From JAWLGW01 sp964569055 (GTDB lineage: Bacteria > Planctomycetota > J058): a DNA stretch of 8,820 bases. Shown one piece after another: positions 1 through 6,210 of the stretch (position 1 is its first letter; each line of letters starts with the position of its first letter). The stretch spans positions 1-8,820 of the forward strand of contig CAZMSZ010000325.1 in NCBI GenBank assembly GCA_964569055.1. The letters are read 5' to 3'. The notes under the pieces were generated by a model. It saw only the letters and a list, made by a program, of their open reading frames with translations. It ran no database searches and was not told where the DNA came from. The position numbers were made by a program, and so were the translations under genes.

Positions 1-128
1 GCCGGAGCGCCGTGGCGCCTCCACACAACCCGCCCTCTCAACCATTGCCGGAGCGCCGTGGCGCCTCCACACAACCCGCCCTCTCAACCATTGCCGGAGC
101 GGCCGTGGCGCCTCCACACAACCCGCCC
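1..128. repeat. 46-bp tandem repeat array, two identical units plus a third diverging copy
   Basis: Units at 1-46 and 47-92 are identical base for base. A third copy starts at 93, carries one extra G near 101 and keeps the pattern to about 128 before diverging. The window begins at a unit boundary, so the array may extend further left. Each unit contains GGAGCGCC-GT-GGCGCCTCC, which can fold on itself with one bulged C. A core of GGCGCC followed by C/T-rich CACAC sequence recurs more loosely at 146 and 165, inside the loop of the next inverted repeat, making five occurrences (14, 60, 107, 146, 165). The array lies directly downstream of the leftward VWA gene, so it may be transcribed as its 3' region. 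There are no unique spacers, so it is not a CRISPR array. Function unknown. Confidence 0.9.
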
Positions 129-132
129 CATT

Positions 133-200
133 CGGCTGATCGTTCGGCGCCCCACACGACCCCTGGCGCCCTCACACCACCACAGCCGAACGATCAGCCG
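133..200 (-). terminator. 16-bp perfect inverted repeat overlapping a stop codon; possible terminator
   Basis: The arms are CGGCTGATCGTTCGGC at 133-148 and GCCGAACGATCAGCCG at 185-200, exact reverse complements with 36 bases between. The right arm includes the TGA stop of the leftward VWA gene (194-196), so the last codons and the stop would pair in the mRNA. The position fits a transcription terminator or a 3'-end stabilising hairpin. However, the loop is long for an intrinsic terminator and no U-run follows on the transcribed strand. A protein-binding or recombination site is the alternative. The inverted repeat is certain; the terminator role is inference. Confidence 0.5.
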
Positions 201-1393
201 AGGGGAGTAAATCGGCCGCCGTGCTGCTCCGCGAGGTTCTTGAGGAACTCGGCGAACTGGTTGCCGTGCCCGGCGGTGCCGAAGCCGAAGGTGTCCACGC
301 GCCAGCGCTTGAAGCCGTTGATGCCGCGGATCTCCTCCAGGATCTGGTCGGGCGTGGAGTCGGTCGGGGCGCCGTCGCTGAGCAGGATCAGCGCGTCGGC
401 GCCCTCGACCTCGAAGCCGCTCTTGAGGCCGGCCAGGGTGAAGGTGGCGCCGGCGACCTGCAGCGCGTCCACGAAGCCCTTGGCGTCCTCCTTCACCCGC
501 GGGTTCACCGCCTGGAGCTGCTCGTTCCAGACCTTCACCGAGCTGGAGTAGGCGACGATCGTGAACGCGCTCCCGCGCTCCAGCGCGTCGATGCACTGCT
601 TGAGCTGCTCCTTGCACTTGGCGATGCGCTCGCCCTGCATGGAGCCCGAGATGTCGATCACGAACACCAGGCGGTTGGAGGGGATCTCGCTGCCGAAGAA
701 GGTCGGCTTGGGCTTCTTGGGGCGCTCGCCGGTCCCCTCGCGCTCGGCCCCGGTCATGGGGCGGTCGCGCGCCGTCTCCCAGTACTTGCGCCAGTCCGAC
801 GCCGTCTCGAACGCCTTGCCGGTGAGGACCCACAGGGTGTCGTTGACCTCGTTCGAGAGCAGCCCCTCGGGCTGCTTCTGCAGCCGCTCCCACAGGTCGA
901 TCAGCGCCGGCACCGCCTCGCGCGCCTTGCGCTTGCGGATCGCCGTCACGGCGGCGCGCAGCACCTCGGGCTGCTTGGCCGAGAGCGCCTCGCCCAGCGC
1001 CGCGGCCGAGGCCGGGTCGTCGCGGCCGGTGAGCGCGTCGATGCACAGGATCTTGGCGCCCGGGTGGCCGCTCTTCTTCTCGACCACCTCGATCAGCGCG
1101 GACGTCGCCTCGTCGGAGGTCATCTGCGCCAGCGCGGCGGAGGTCGCGGAGAACACCTTCCCTTGCGGCAGCGCGAGCGCCGTCTTGAGCAGCAGCTCGA
1201 CCGCGCGCTCGGAGTCGTCGGCGCCGATCTCGGCGATCGTGCGCGCCAGCCCGTCGAGGTCGTTCTGGGCGGCCTGCACCCGGAGCTGCTTCTTGAGCTG
1301 GTTGAACCCGCGGTCGTCCAGCCGCTCCGCGAGCGCCGGGGCGGCGAAGGCGAGCGCCAGCGCGAGCGAGACGGGGGCGAGCAGCGTCCTCAT
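194..1393 (-). CDS. Exported HEAT-like/VWA domain protein (first paralogue)
   Basis: This 399-residue protein begins with a short basic segment, a hydrophobic run and an ALA-type signal-peptidase site near residue 22, so it is probably exported to the periplasm or surface. Residues ~25-205 are alpha-helical with short repeats resembling HEAT/ARM repeats and end in a Trp-rich segment (SDWRKYWE, 199-206). After a charged Lys/Pro linker comes a C-terminal von Willebrand A domain (~238-399). Its metal-ion-dependent adhesion site looks complete: D247-x-S-G-S251, a threonine in GATFT (317 or 319) and D340 in LLSDG. VWA domains usually mediate metal-dependent protein binding; the partner is unknown. 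The start is preceded by GGAGGT three bases upstream. It shares architecture and key segments (FFGSE, SNRLVFVID) with the next gene upstream, from which it probably arose by duplication. Family calls are secure at domain level only. Confidence 0.9.
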   Translation of the reverse strand: MRTLLAPVSLALALAFAAPALAERLDDRGFNQLKKQLRVQAAQNDLDGLARTIAEIGADDSERAVELLLKTALALPQGKVFSATSAALAQMTSDEATSALIEVVEKKSGHPGAKILCIDALTGRDDPASAAALGEALSAKQPEVLRAAVTAIRKRKAREAVPALIDLWERLQKQPEGLLSNEVNDTLWVLTGKAFETASDWRKYWETARDRPMTGAEREGTGERPKKPKPTFFGSEIPSNRLVFVIDISGSMQGERIAKCKEQLKQCIDALERGSAFTIVAYSSSVKVWNEQLQAVNPRVKEDAKGFVDALQVAGATFTLAGLKSGFEVEGADALILLSDGAPTDSTPDQILEEIRGINGFKRWRVDTFGFGTAGHGNQFAEFLKNLAEQHGGRFTPLG

Positions 1394-1414
1394 GTGACCT
1401 CCAGGGACCCAAGA

Positions 1415-1440
1415 GCCTGCGGGTTCGGGGCCCTGCAGGC
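1415..1440 (-). other. Inverted repeat in the leader of the first VWA gene
   Basis: GCCTGC (1415-1420) and GCAGGC (1435-1440) are perfect complements around a GC-rich 14-base loop. The repeat sits between the hairpin following the upstream VWA gene and the ribosome-binding site of the downstream one, so it would lie in the 5' leader or read-through RNA. No clear -10/-35 pair is visible in these 87 bases. It may simply reflect base composition. Confidence 0.3.
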
Positions 1441-1452
1441 AAGGGGCACGGC

Positions 1453-1477
1453 GGGAGCGGCGGCGATCGCCGCTCCC
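1453..1477 (-). terminator. Stem-loop just after the second VWA gene; terminator-like
   Basis: GGGAGCGGC (1453-1461) and GCCGCTCCC (1469-1477) form a perfect 9-bp stem with a 7-base loop, starting 3 bases beyond the stop codon of the leftward gene ending at 1481. Position and strength fit a transcription terminator or attenuator between the two VWA genes. No U-tract follows on the transcribed strand, so termination may be partial or factor-dependent, which would still allow the two paralogues to be co-expressed at unequal levels. Confidence 0.5.
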
Positions 1478-1480
1478 CGA

Positions 1481-2977
1481 TCAATCGATCTGGGTGTACG
1501 CGCCCCCGTTGCGGGCGGCGAGCTCCTGCATGAAGCGGCCGAGGTCACCTCCGCCGCCGCGCCCGTACCCCGCCGGCCGCGGGCGCGCGCCGCGGCCGCG
1601 CCCGAACCCGCCCGGCAGCGCGCCGCCCGCCTGGGCGCCGCCCTCGGGGTCGAAGCCGAACGTGTCGATCACGCGCCGCTTGAAGCGGTTGAGGGTCGCG
1701 ACCTGCTCCAGGATCTGGTCCTCGCTCAGCGTCGCCCCGGTGGTGGGGTCGACGTCGTTGGGCATGCCGTCCGAGAGGAGCACGATCGTGTCGGCGCCCT
1801 CGACCTCGAGCGCCGCGCGCAGCGCGTTGAAGGTGAACGTGCCGCCGTTCGCCCGCAGGCCGGCCACGAACTCCTGCGCCGCCTTCTTGGAGCTCGCGTT
1901 CGCGCTCACCAGCTTGGGCTGCCAGATCTGCAGCCACTCGAAGCCCCCGATCGTGGGCGGGAGCGGCTCGTTCGGGTCGGAGCTCGGCGGGAGCATGCCG
2001 CCGCCGGGGCCGCGCAGCAGCACGCCCGAGTAGGCCAGGATCGTGAAGCGCGCGTCCTCGGGTAGGGCCTCGATCGCCTGCGCGAGCTGCTGCTTGGCCC
2101 GCTCGATCCGCACCCGCGACTCGGGCGCGGCCGGCTCCTCGGGCCGCTGGCCGCCCCCGGTCAGCGGGCCGCGCCGCCCGCCGCCGGTCGTGGCGCGGGG
2201 CGGGTCGGCCGCGGTCATGGAGCCCGAGACGTCGATCACGAACACCAGGCGGTTGGAGCGCAGCTCGCTCCCGAAGAAGGTCGGGCGCTCCCGGCGGCGG
2301 GTGCCGTCCTCGACCGGGCGCTTGACGTCGCCGGTGGTCGGGCGCTCGAAGCTGCCGCGGCGCGGCTCCCAGAAGTTGCGCCAGTCGGCCGCCGTCGCGA
2401 ACGACTCCTTGGTGAGGTCCTCGAGGGTCTGGCGCACGAGGTTGGCGTTGAGCCCGTCGGCCTCCTTGCGCTCGAGGCGCTCGAGCAGGTCGATCAGCCC
2501 GTCCATGGCGCCCAGCATCTTCTTGCGGCCGATCGCGGCGAGGGCCGCGCGCTGCACCTCGTCCTGCCTGGCCGACAGCGCCAGGCCGAGCGCCTCCTCG
2601 GCGAAGCGGTCGGCGCGCTCGGCCATGGCGTCCACGAGCAGCAGCTTGTCGACCGCGCTGCCGCCGCTCTTGCGGAGGACGTCCTTGATCTCGTCCTCGA
2701 CCTCGGGCGAGCGCATGGCGGCGACGGCCTCGCGGGCCGCCTTGTAGACCCCCGCGTCGGGGACCTTGGCCATGTCGCACAGGAAGTCGAGCGCCCGCGG
2801 CGAGTCGTCCGCGCCGAGCGCGCGGAGCGCCTCGGCGGCGCCGTTCCAGTCCCCCGACTTGAGCGCGCGCGTGGCCTCCTTCTTGAGGTCGGCGAACTCG
2901 CGGCTGGAGAGCGGGGCGGCCTGCGCTCCCGTGGCGAGGGCGAGCGCGGTGAGCGCGGCGAAGACGAAGCGTGCCAT
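1481..2977 (-). CDS. Exported HEAT-like/VWA domain protein (second paralogue, with Gly/Pro-rich insertions)
   Basis: This 498-residue protein starts with a signal peptide ending in GAQA (cleavage near residue 20). Residues ~25-205 form a helical, HEAT-like region closing with ADWRNFWE (197-204), matching its downstream paralogue. The VWA domain spans ~234-498, with MIDAS residues D249-x-S-G-S253, Thr380/382 in GGTFT and D403 in LLSDG. It is about 100 residues longer than the paralogue because of low-complexity insertions: Gly/Arg/Pro-rich residues ~255-287 directly after the MIDAS strand, a Pro-rich loop ~320-345, and a Gly/Arg-rich loop ~446-478 near the C terminus. These loops surround the metal-site face and could be flexible ligand-binding or surface-contact segments. 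GGGAGGAG precedes the ATG by three bases. It is transcribed leftward from the divergent region shared with argS and followed by a hairpin. Function beyond metal-dependent protein binding is unknown. Confidence 0.9.
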   Translation of the reverse strand: MARFVFAALTALALATGAQAAPLSSREFADLKKEATRALKSGDWNGAAEALRALGADDSPRALDFLCDMAKVPDAGVYKAAREAVAAMRSPEVEDEIKDVLRKSGGSAVDKLLLVDAMAERADRFAEEALGLALSARQDEVQRAALAAIGRKKMLGAMDGLIDLLERLERKEADGLNANLVRQTLEDLTKESFATAADWRNFWEPRRGSFERPTTGDVKRPVEDGTRRRERPTFFGSELRSNRLVFVIDVSGSMTAADPPRATTGGGRRGPLTGGGQRPEEPAAPESRVRIERAKQQLAQAIEALPEDARFTILAYSGVLLRGPGGGMLPPSSDPNEPLPPTIGGFEWLQIWQPKLVSANASSKKAAQEFVAGLRANGGTFTFNALRAALEVEGADTIVLLSDGMPNDVDPTTGATLSEDQILEQVATLNRFKRRVIDTFGFDPEGGAQAGGALPGGFGRGRGARPRPAGYGRGGGGDLGRFMQELAARNGGAYTQID

Positions 2978-3197
2978 GGACTCCTCCCGGTGCGCGAATC
3001 AGGCTAAGGAAGGAGGGCGGGGCGCTGTGTCAGTCGCCCGTAAAACGCGACCCTTAGCGAGGGCGAGGCTTGCTGCGGGCGCCCGCCGCGGGCGGACGGC
3101 CGAAAACGGGCGAGGTCGGCCAAGCGCCGCGCGCAGGCGGGCTTCCCTCGACGCGACCCCAGCGACGTCCGCGGTCGGCGAGCGCGTCACGGGGACG

Positions 3198-3203
3198 TAA
3201 ACT
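3198..3203 (+). promoter_or_regulatory. Possible -10 box for argS
   Basis: TAAACT matches TATAAT at four of six positions and is one of the few AT-rich hexamers in this interval. Transcription would start near 3210, which is where the argS leader stem-loop begins. No convincing -35 hexamer is seen 16-18 bases upstream, so the assignment is tentative. Confidence 0.3.
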
Positions 3204-3209
3204 GCGCGA

Positions 3210-3232
3210 CCCCGCGCGCGCGCCGCGCGGGG
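3210..3232 (+). promoter_or_regulatory. GC stem-loop immediately upstream of the argS ribosome-binding site
   Basis: CCCCGCGCG (3210-3218) and CGCGCGGGG (3224-3232) pair perfectly over 9 bp around a 5-base loop, ending nine bases before AGGAGG (3242-3247) of argS. It has no U-run, lies in front of the gene, and the alternating GC tract could pair in several registers. It may stabilise the 5' end or tune initiation. There is no sign of a T-box: no specifier loop or antiterminator is recognisable. A role is inference. Confidence 0.35.
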
Positions 3233-3251
3233 ACGCTCCCCAGGAGGCGCC

Positions 3252-5246
3252 GTGCAACCCTTCGCCCAGCGGATCGCCGCCGCGGTCGCGGCCGAGCTCG
3301 GCCTCGCCGCCGACGACGTGCTCCAGCCGCTCTCGCCGCCCAGCAACCCCGAGCGCGGCGACCTCTCGCTCCCCTGCTTCCCGCTGGCCGCGCGCCTGGG
3401 GACCCCCGGCAAGGACGCCGCCCTGGCGCTGGCCGGCCGGATCGCCGGGTTGGCGCTGAGCGATGTCACCGCCGAGGCCGCGGGGCCGTTCGTGAACTTC
3501 CGGATCGAGCCGGCCGCCCTCGCGCGCGAGGTGCTGAGCGCGGTGTGGAGCCGGACGCCCTACGCGGGGAGCGACGTCGGGCGCGGCCAGACGGTGGTGA
3601 TCGACTTCTCCTCGCCGAACATCGCCAAGCCGTTCCACCTCGGCCACCTGCGCTCGACGGTGATCGGCTGGAGCCTGCGCCAGATCCACCGGGCGCTCGG
3701 CTACGAGGTGGTCGGCGTCAACCACCTCGGCGACTGGGGCACGCAGTTCGGCTTCATGATCGCGGCCTGGACGCGCTGGAAGGACGAGGCGGAGCCGCGG
3801 ATCGCGGCGGGCGAGCAGGAGACCCGCGTGTTCGCGGACCTGTACGCGCGGATCTACCAGGAGTCGAAGGAGCGGCCCGAGCTGCGCGACGAGGCGCGCG
3901 CCTGGTTCGCCAAGCTCGAGCAGGGCGACCCCGCGGCGCGCGAGCTGTGGCGGTTCTTCGTGGAGCGCTCCAAGCTCGAGTTCGCGCGGATCTACGAGCT
4001 GCTGGGGATCGCGCACGAGAGCGACGCGGGCGAGGCGTTCTACGAGGACAAGATGCCCGCCACGATCGAGCGGCTGAAGCAGGCCGGCCTGCTGGTGCCG
4101 GGCATGACCGCCAAGGAGCTGGCCGAGCAGAAGGTGAGCGACCTCGAGGCCAAGCTCGCGCGGCGGCGGGCCGAGCGGGGCGAGCTGACGGCCAAGCTGG
4201 GCGCGGCCGAGCTCAAGGAGAAGGAGCGCAAGAAGCTCGAGAAGCGGGCGGCCGCCGTGGACGGCGAGCTGCCCGCGCTCGAGGGCCAGCTCGCCAAGGC
4301 GCGCGCGGCGGTCCCGGCCGAGGACGACGGCCGGCGGCCGCTCGGGGTGAACACCAAGGACCACGGGTTCGTGATCGTGGTCAAGAGCGACGGCGGGACG
4401 AACTACACCACCCGCGACCTGACCGCGGCGCTCTATCGGATCGAGACCTACCGCCCGGCCAAGATCATTTACGTGACCGGGCGCGAGCAGTGCGACCACT
4501 TCGAGGGCTGGTTCGAGATCCTGCGCATGCTCGATACCGGCTGGCAGGGCGAGCTGGTGCACGTGCCGTTCGGCCGCTACCAGGGCATGAGCACCCGCGC
4601 GGGGACGGCGGTGTTCCTGGAGGAGGTGCTCGAGCGGGCGCGCGCCCAGGCCCGCGAGGCCGCGGCGCAGGCGAGCAAGAAGATCGAGCTCAGCGACGCC
4701 GAGCGGGCGACCGTCGCGCGGGCGATCGGGACCGGCGCGGTCAAGTTCTTCGACCTCCGCGCCGAGCGCACCAAGGACATCGACCTCTCCAAGCCGGGCG
4801 AGGAGGGGATCGACTGGGACCGGCTGCTGGACCTCAAGGGGGACACCGGCCCCTACCTCGAGTTCGCCTACGCGCGGCTGGCGGGGATCCTGCGCCGCTA
4901 CGAGGGCGCGGTCACGCTGGAGGGCGCCGACTTCGCGCTCCTCGGCGAGCCCGAGGCGCGCGCCCTGATCAAGGCGCTGGCCGAGCTCCCGGGCGTGGTC
5001 TCGCTGGCGGCGACCCGGTCGGAGCCGAGCGTGATCGCGCGGGCGGTGATCGACCTGGCGCAGAAGACCCACGCCTTCGTGCACCACCACCGGGTGATCG
5101 ACGCCGCGCCCACCTCCGAGCAGGCGGCGGCGGGGGTCACGCCCGAGCGGCTGCGCGCCGCGCGCGTGCTGCTGGTGACCTGCGCCAAGAAGGCCATGGG
5201 CGAGGCGCTCGAGCTGCTCGGGATCGAGCCCCTCGAGCAGATGTGA
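3252..5246 (+). CDS. argS: Arginyl-tRNA synthetase with coiled-coil insertion
   Basis: This cytoplasmic class I enzyme joins arginine to tRNA-Arg using ATP. The 664-residue protein has an N-terminal ArgRS additional domain (~1-95), the HIGH motif as HLGH (129-132) inside SPNIAKPFHLGHLRST, and a KMSKS-loop equivalent QGMST (444-448). The C-terminal anticodon-binding helical domain (~535-664) follows GDTGPYLEFAYAR and ends in LEQM, close to the family's usual PERM-like tail. The QGMSTR loop resembles fungal and mitochondrial ArgRS more than the textbook bacterial motif. K126, just before HIGH, is the lysine thought to stand in for the missing KMSKS lysine in many ArgRS. Residues ~285-357 are an Ala/Lys/Glu-rich coiled coil inserted in the catalytic domain, which explains the length above the usual ~560-600. 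The GTG start is fixed by AGGAGG four bases upstream. gluQ follows 7 bp later, probably in the same transcript. Confidence 0.97.
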   Translation: MQPFAQRIAAAVAAELGLAADDVLQPLSPPSNPERGDLSLPCFPLAARLGTPGKDAALALAGRIAGLALSDVTAEAAGPFVNFRIEPAALAREVLSAVWSRTPYAGSDVGRGQTVVIDFSSPNIAKPFHLGHLRSTVIGWSLRQIHRALGYEVVGVNHLGDWGTQFGFMIAAWTRWKDEAEPRIAAGEQETRVFADLYARIYQESKERPELRDEARAWFAKLEQGDPAARELWRFFVERSKLEFARIYELLGIAHESDAGEAFYEDKMPATIERLKQAGLLVPGMTAKELAEQKVSDLEAKLARRRAERGELTAKLGAAELKEKERKKLEKRAAAVDGELPALEGQLAKARAAVPAEDDGRRPLGVNTKDHGFVIVVKSDGGTNYTTRDLTAALYRIETYRPAKIIYVTGREQCDHFEGWFEILRMLDTGWQGELVHVPFGRYQGMSTRAGTAVFLEEVLERARAQAREAAAQASKKIELSDAERATVARAIGTGAVKFFDLRAERTKDIDLSKPGEEGIDWDRLLDLKGDTGPYLEFAYARLAGILRRYEGAVTLEGADFALLGEPEARALIKALAELPGVVSLAATRSEPSVIARAVIDLAQKTHAFVHHHRVIDAAPTSEQAAAGVTPERLRAARVLLVTCAKKAMGEALELLGIEPLEQM

Positions 5247-5253
5247 TGTAGCA

Positions 5254-6210
5254 GTGGCCACGACGCGCCTCGCCCCGAGCCCGACCGGCGCGCTCCACCT
5301 CGGCAACGCGCGCACGTTCCTGCTCACCTGGCTGTGGGCGCGCGCCGGCGGGCACCGGCTGGTGCTGCGGCTGGAGGACATCGACGGCCCGCGGGTCAAG
5401 GCGGGCGCGGCCGAGGAGGCGCTGGCCGACCTGGCCTGGCTGGGGCTCGACTGGGACGAGGGGCCGCTGGTGCAGTCGACCCGGGCGCCGGCCCACGACG
5501 AGGCGCTGGCGCGCCTCCGCGCCGCCGGCCACGTCTATCCCTGCGTGTGCACGCGCAAGGAGATCGAGGAGGCGCGCTCCGCGCCCCACGAGCCGGCGGG
5601 CGGCGAGGAGCCCGCGCCCGGCTACCCGGGGACTTGCGCCGGCCGCTTCGCCGACGAGGCCGCCGCGACGGCGGCCAGCGGCCGAGTCCCCGCCTGGCGG
5701 TTCCGCGCGCCGGCGGGGCGGACGCTCGCCTGGGACGACCTGGTGCGCGGGCCCGAGCGCCACGTCCCCGCCGCGACCACGGGCGACTTCGTGGTCGCCA
5801 AGAAGAGCGGCGAGGCCGCCTACCAGCTCGCCGTGGTGGTCGACGACGCGTTCCAGGGCGTGGACGTGGTCCTGCGCGGCGACGACCTCGTGCCGTCCAC
5901 TCCGCTCCAGCTCCTGCTCTACGAGGCGCTCGCGCTCCCCGCCCCGCGCTTCGGCCACCTCCCGCTGGTGCGCGGCCACGACGGGCGCCGCCTGGCCAAG
6001 CGCCACGGCGACACGCGCCTGGCCCACTACCGCGCGCGAGGCGTCGCGCCCGAGCGGGTGGTCGGGCTGCTCGCCCACTGGAGCGGGCTCGGCCCCAGGG
6101 AGCCGGTCGCCGCGCGCGCGCTGGTCGCGAGCTTCGACCTCGCCCGCGTCCCGCGGCAGGACGTGGTGTTCCGCCTCGAGGAGGACCGCTGGCTGCTCAG
6201 CCCTTGCTGA
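5254..6210 (+). CDS. gluQ: Glutamyl-Q tRNA(Asp) synthetase
   Basis: This GluRS-like enzyme attaches glutamate to the queuosine at position 34 of tRNA-Asp, without being a translation synthetase. The 318 residues comprise only a catalytic domain; the GluRS anticodon-binding C-terminal half is absent, which is diagnostic. Visible motifs are RLAPSPTGALHLGN (HIGH as HLGN, 15-18), the RLEDID segment (39-44), a zinc site C97-x-C99 with Y124 and C128 as in E. coli YadB, and a KMSKS-like LAKRHG (247-252). The GTG start lies 7 bp after the argS stop with no clear Shine-Dalgarno sequence, so translation probably depends on ribosomes finishing argS. Its presence implies that the cell makes or salvages queuosine. 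The 3' end overlaps the convergent lipoprotein gene by 14 bp. A discriminating GluRS is unlikely given the length and the Cys-x-Cys...Tyr-x3-Cys site. Confidence 0.93.
   Translation: MATTRLAPSPTGALHLGNARTFLLTWLWARAGGHRLVLRLEDIDGPRVKAGAAEEALADLAWLGLDWDEGPLVQSTRAPAHDEALARLRAAGHVYPCVCTRKEIEEARSAPHEPAGGEEPAPGYPGTCAGRFADEAAATAASGRVPAWRFRAPAGRTLAWDDLVRGPERHVPAATTGDFVVAKKSGEAAYQLAVVVDDAFQGVDVVLRGDDLVPSTPLQLLLYEALALPAPRFGHLPLVRGHDGRRLAKRHGDTRLAHYRARGVAPERVVGLLAHWSGLGPREPVAARALVASFDLARVPRQDVVFRLEEDRWLLSPC

Larger units (their letters stand above)
2978..3251. promoter_or_regulatory. Divergent control region between the VWA genes and argS
   Basis: No reading frame here looks real. The region must hold the leftward promoter for the VWA genes and the rightward promoter for argS. 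Visible elements are a 12-bp palindrome GCGGGCGCCCGC (3075-3086) partly overlapping GCCCGC-CGCGGGC (3081-3093), a possible -10 box (3198-3203) and a strong stem-loop before argS (3210-3232). On the leftward strand a TTGACA-like CTGACA lies near 3027-3032, but no good -10 stands at the right distance. The palindromes could be operators or chance in GC-rich DNA. Confidence 0.5.

Noticed and set aside
1..90. Short minus-strand peptide frames starting at the ATG present in each 46-bp unit
   Set aside because: The 46-bp period shifts the frame at each unit, the frames end within 17 codons and no ribosome-binding site precedes them.
1..128. CRISPR array
   Set aside because: Units abut without unique spacers, there are only about three copies and no cas gene is near.
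221..2065. 614-codon open frame on the plus strand across both VWA genes
   Set aside because: It is antisense to two well-supported genes with signal peptides and intact VWA motifs. The translation is a low-complexity Arg/Leu/Ala/Gly mix typical of shadow frames in GC-rich DNA.
3210..3251. T-box or other riboswitch before argS
   Set aside because: The interval is too short and shows only one GC stem; no specifier loop, T-box sequence or antiterminator is present.
3054..5399. 781-codon open frame on the minus strand opposite argS
   Set aside because: It covers argS, which has all ArgRS motifs, and reads as repetitive Arg/Leu/Gly/His sequence with no recognisable domain.
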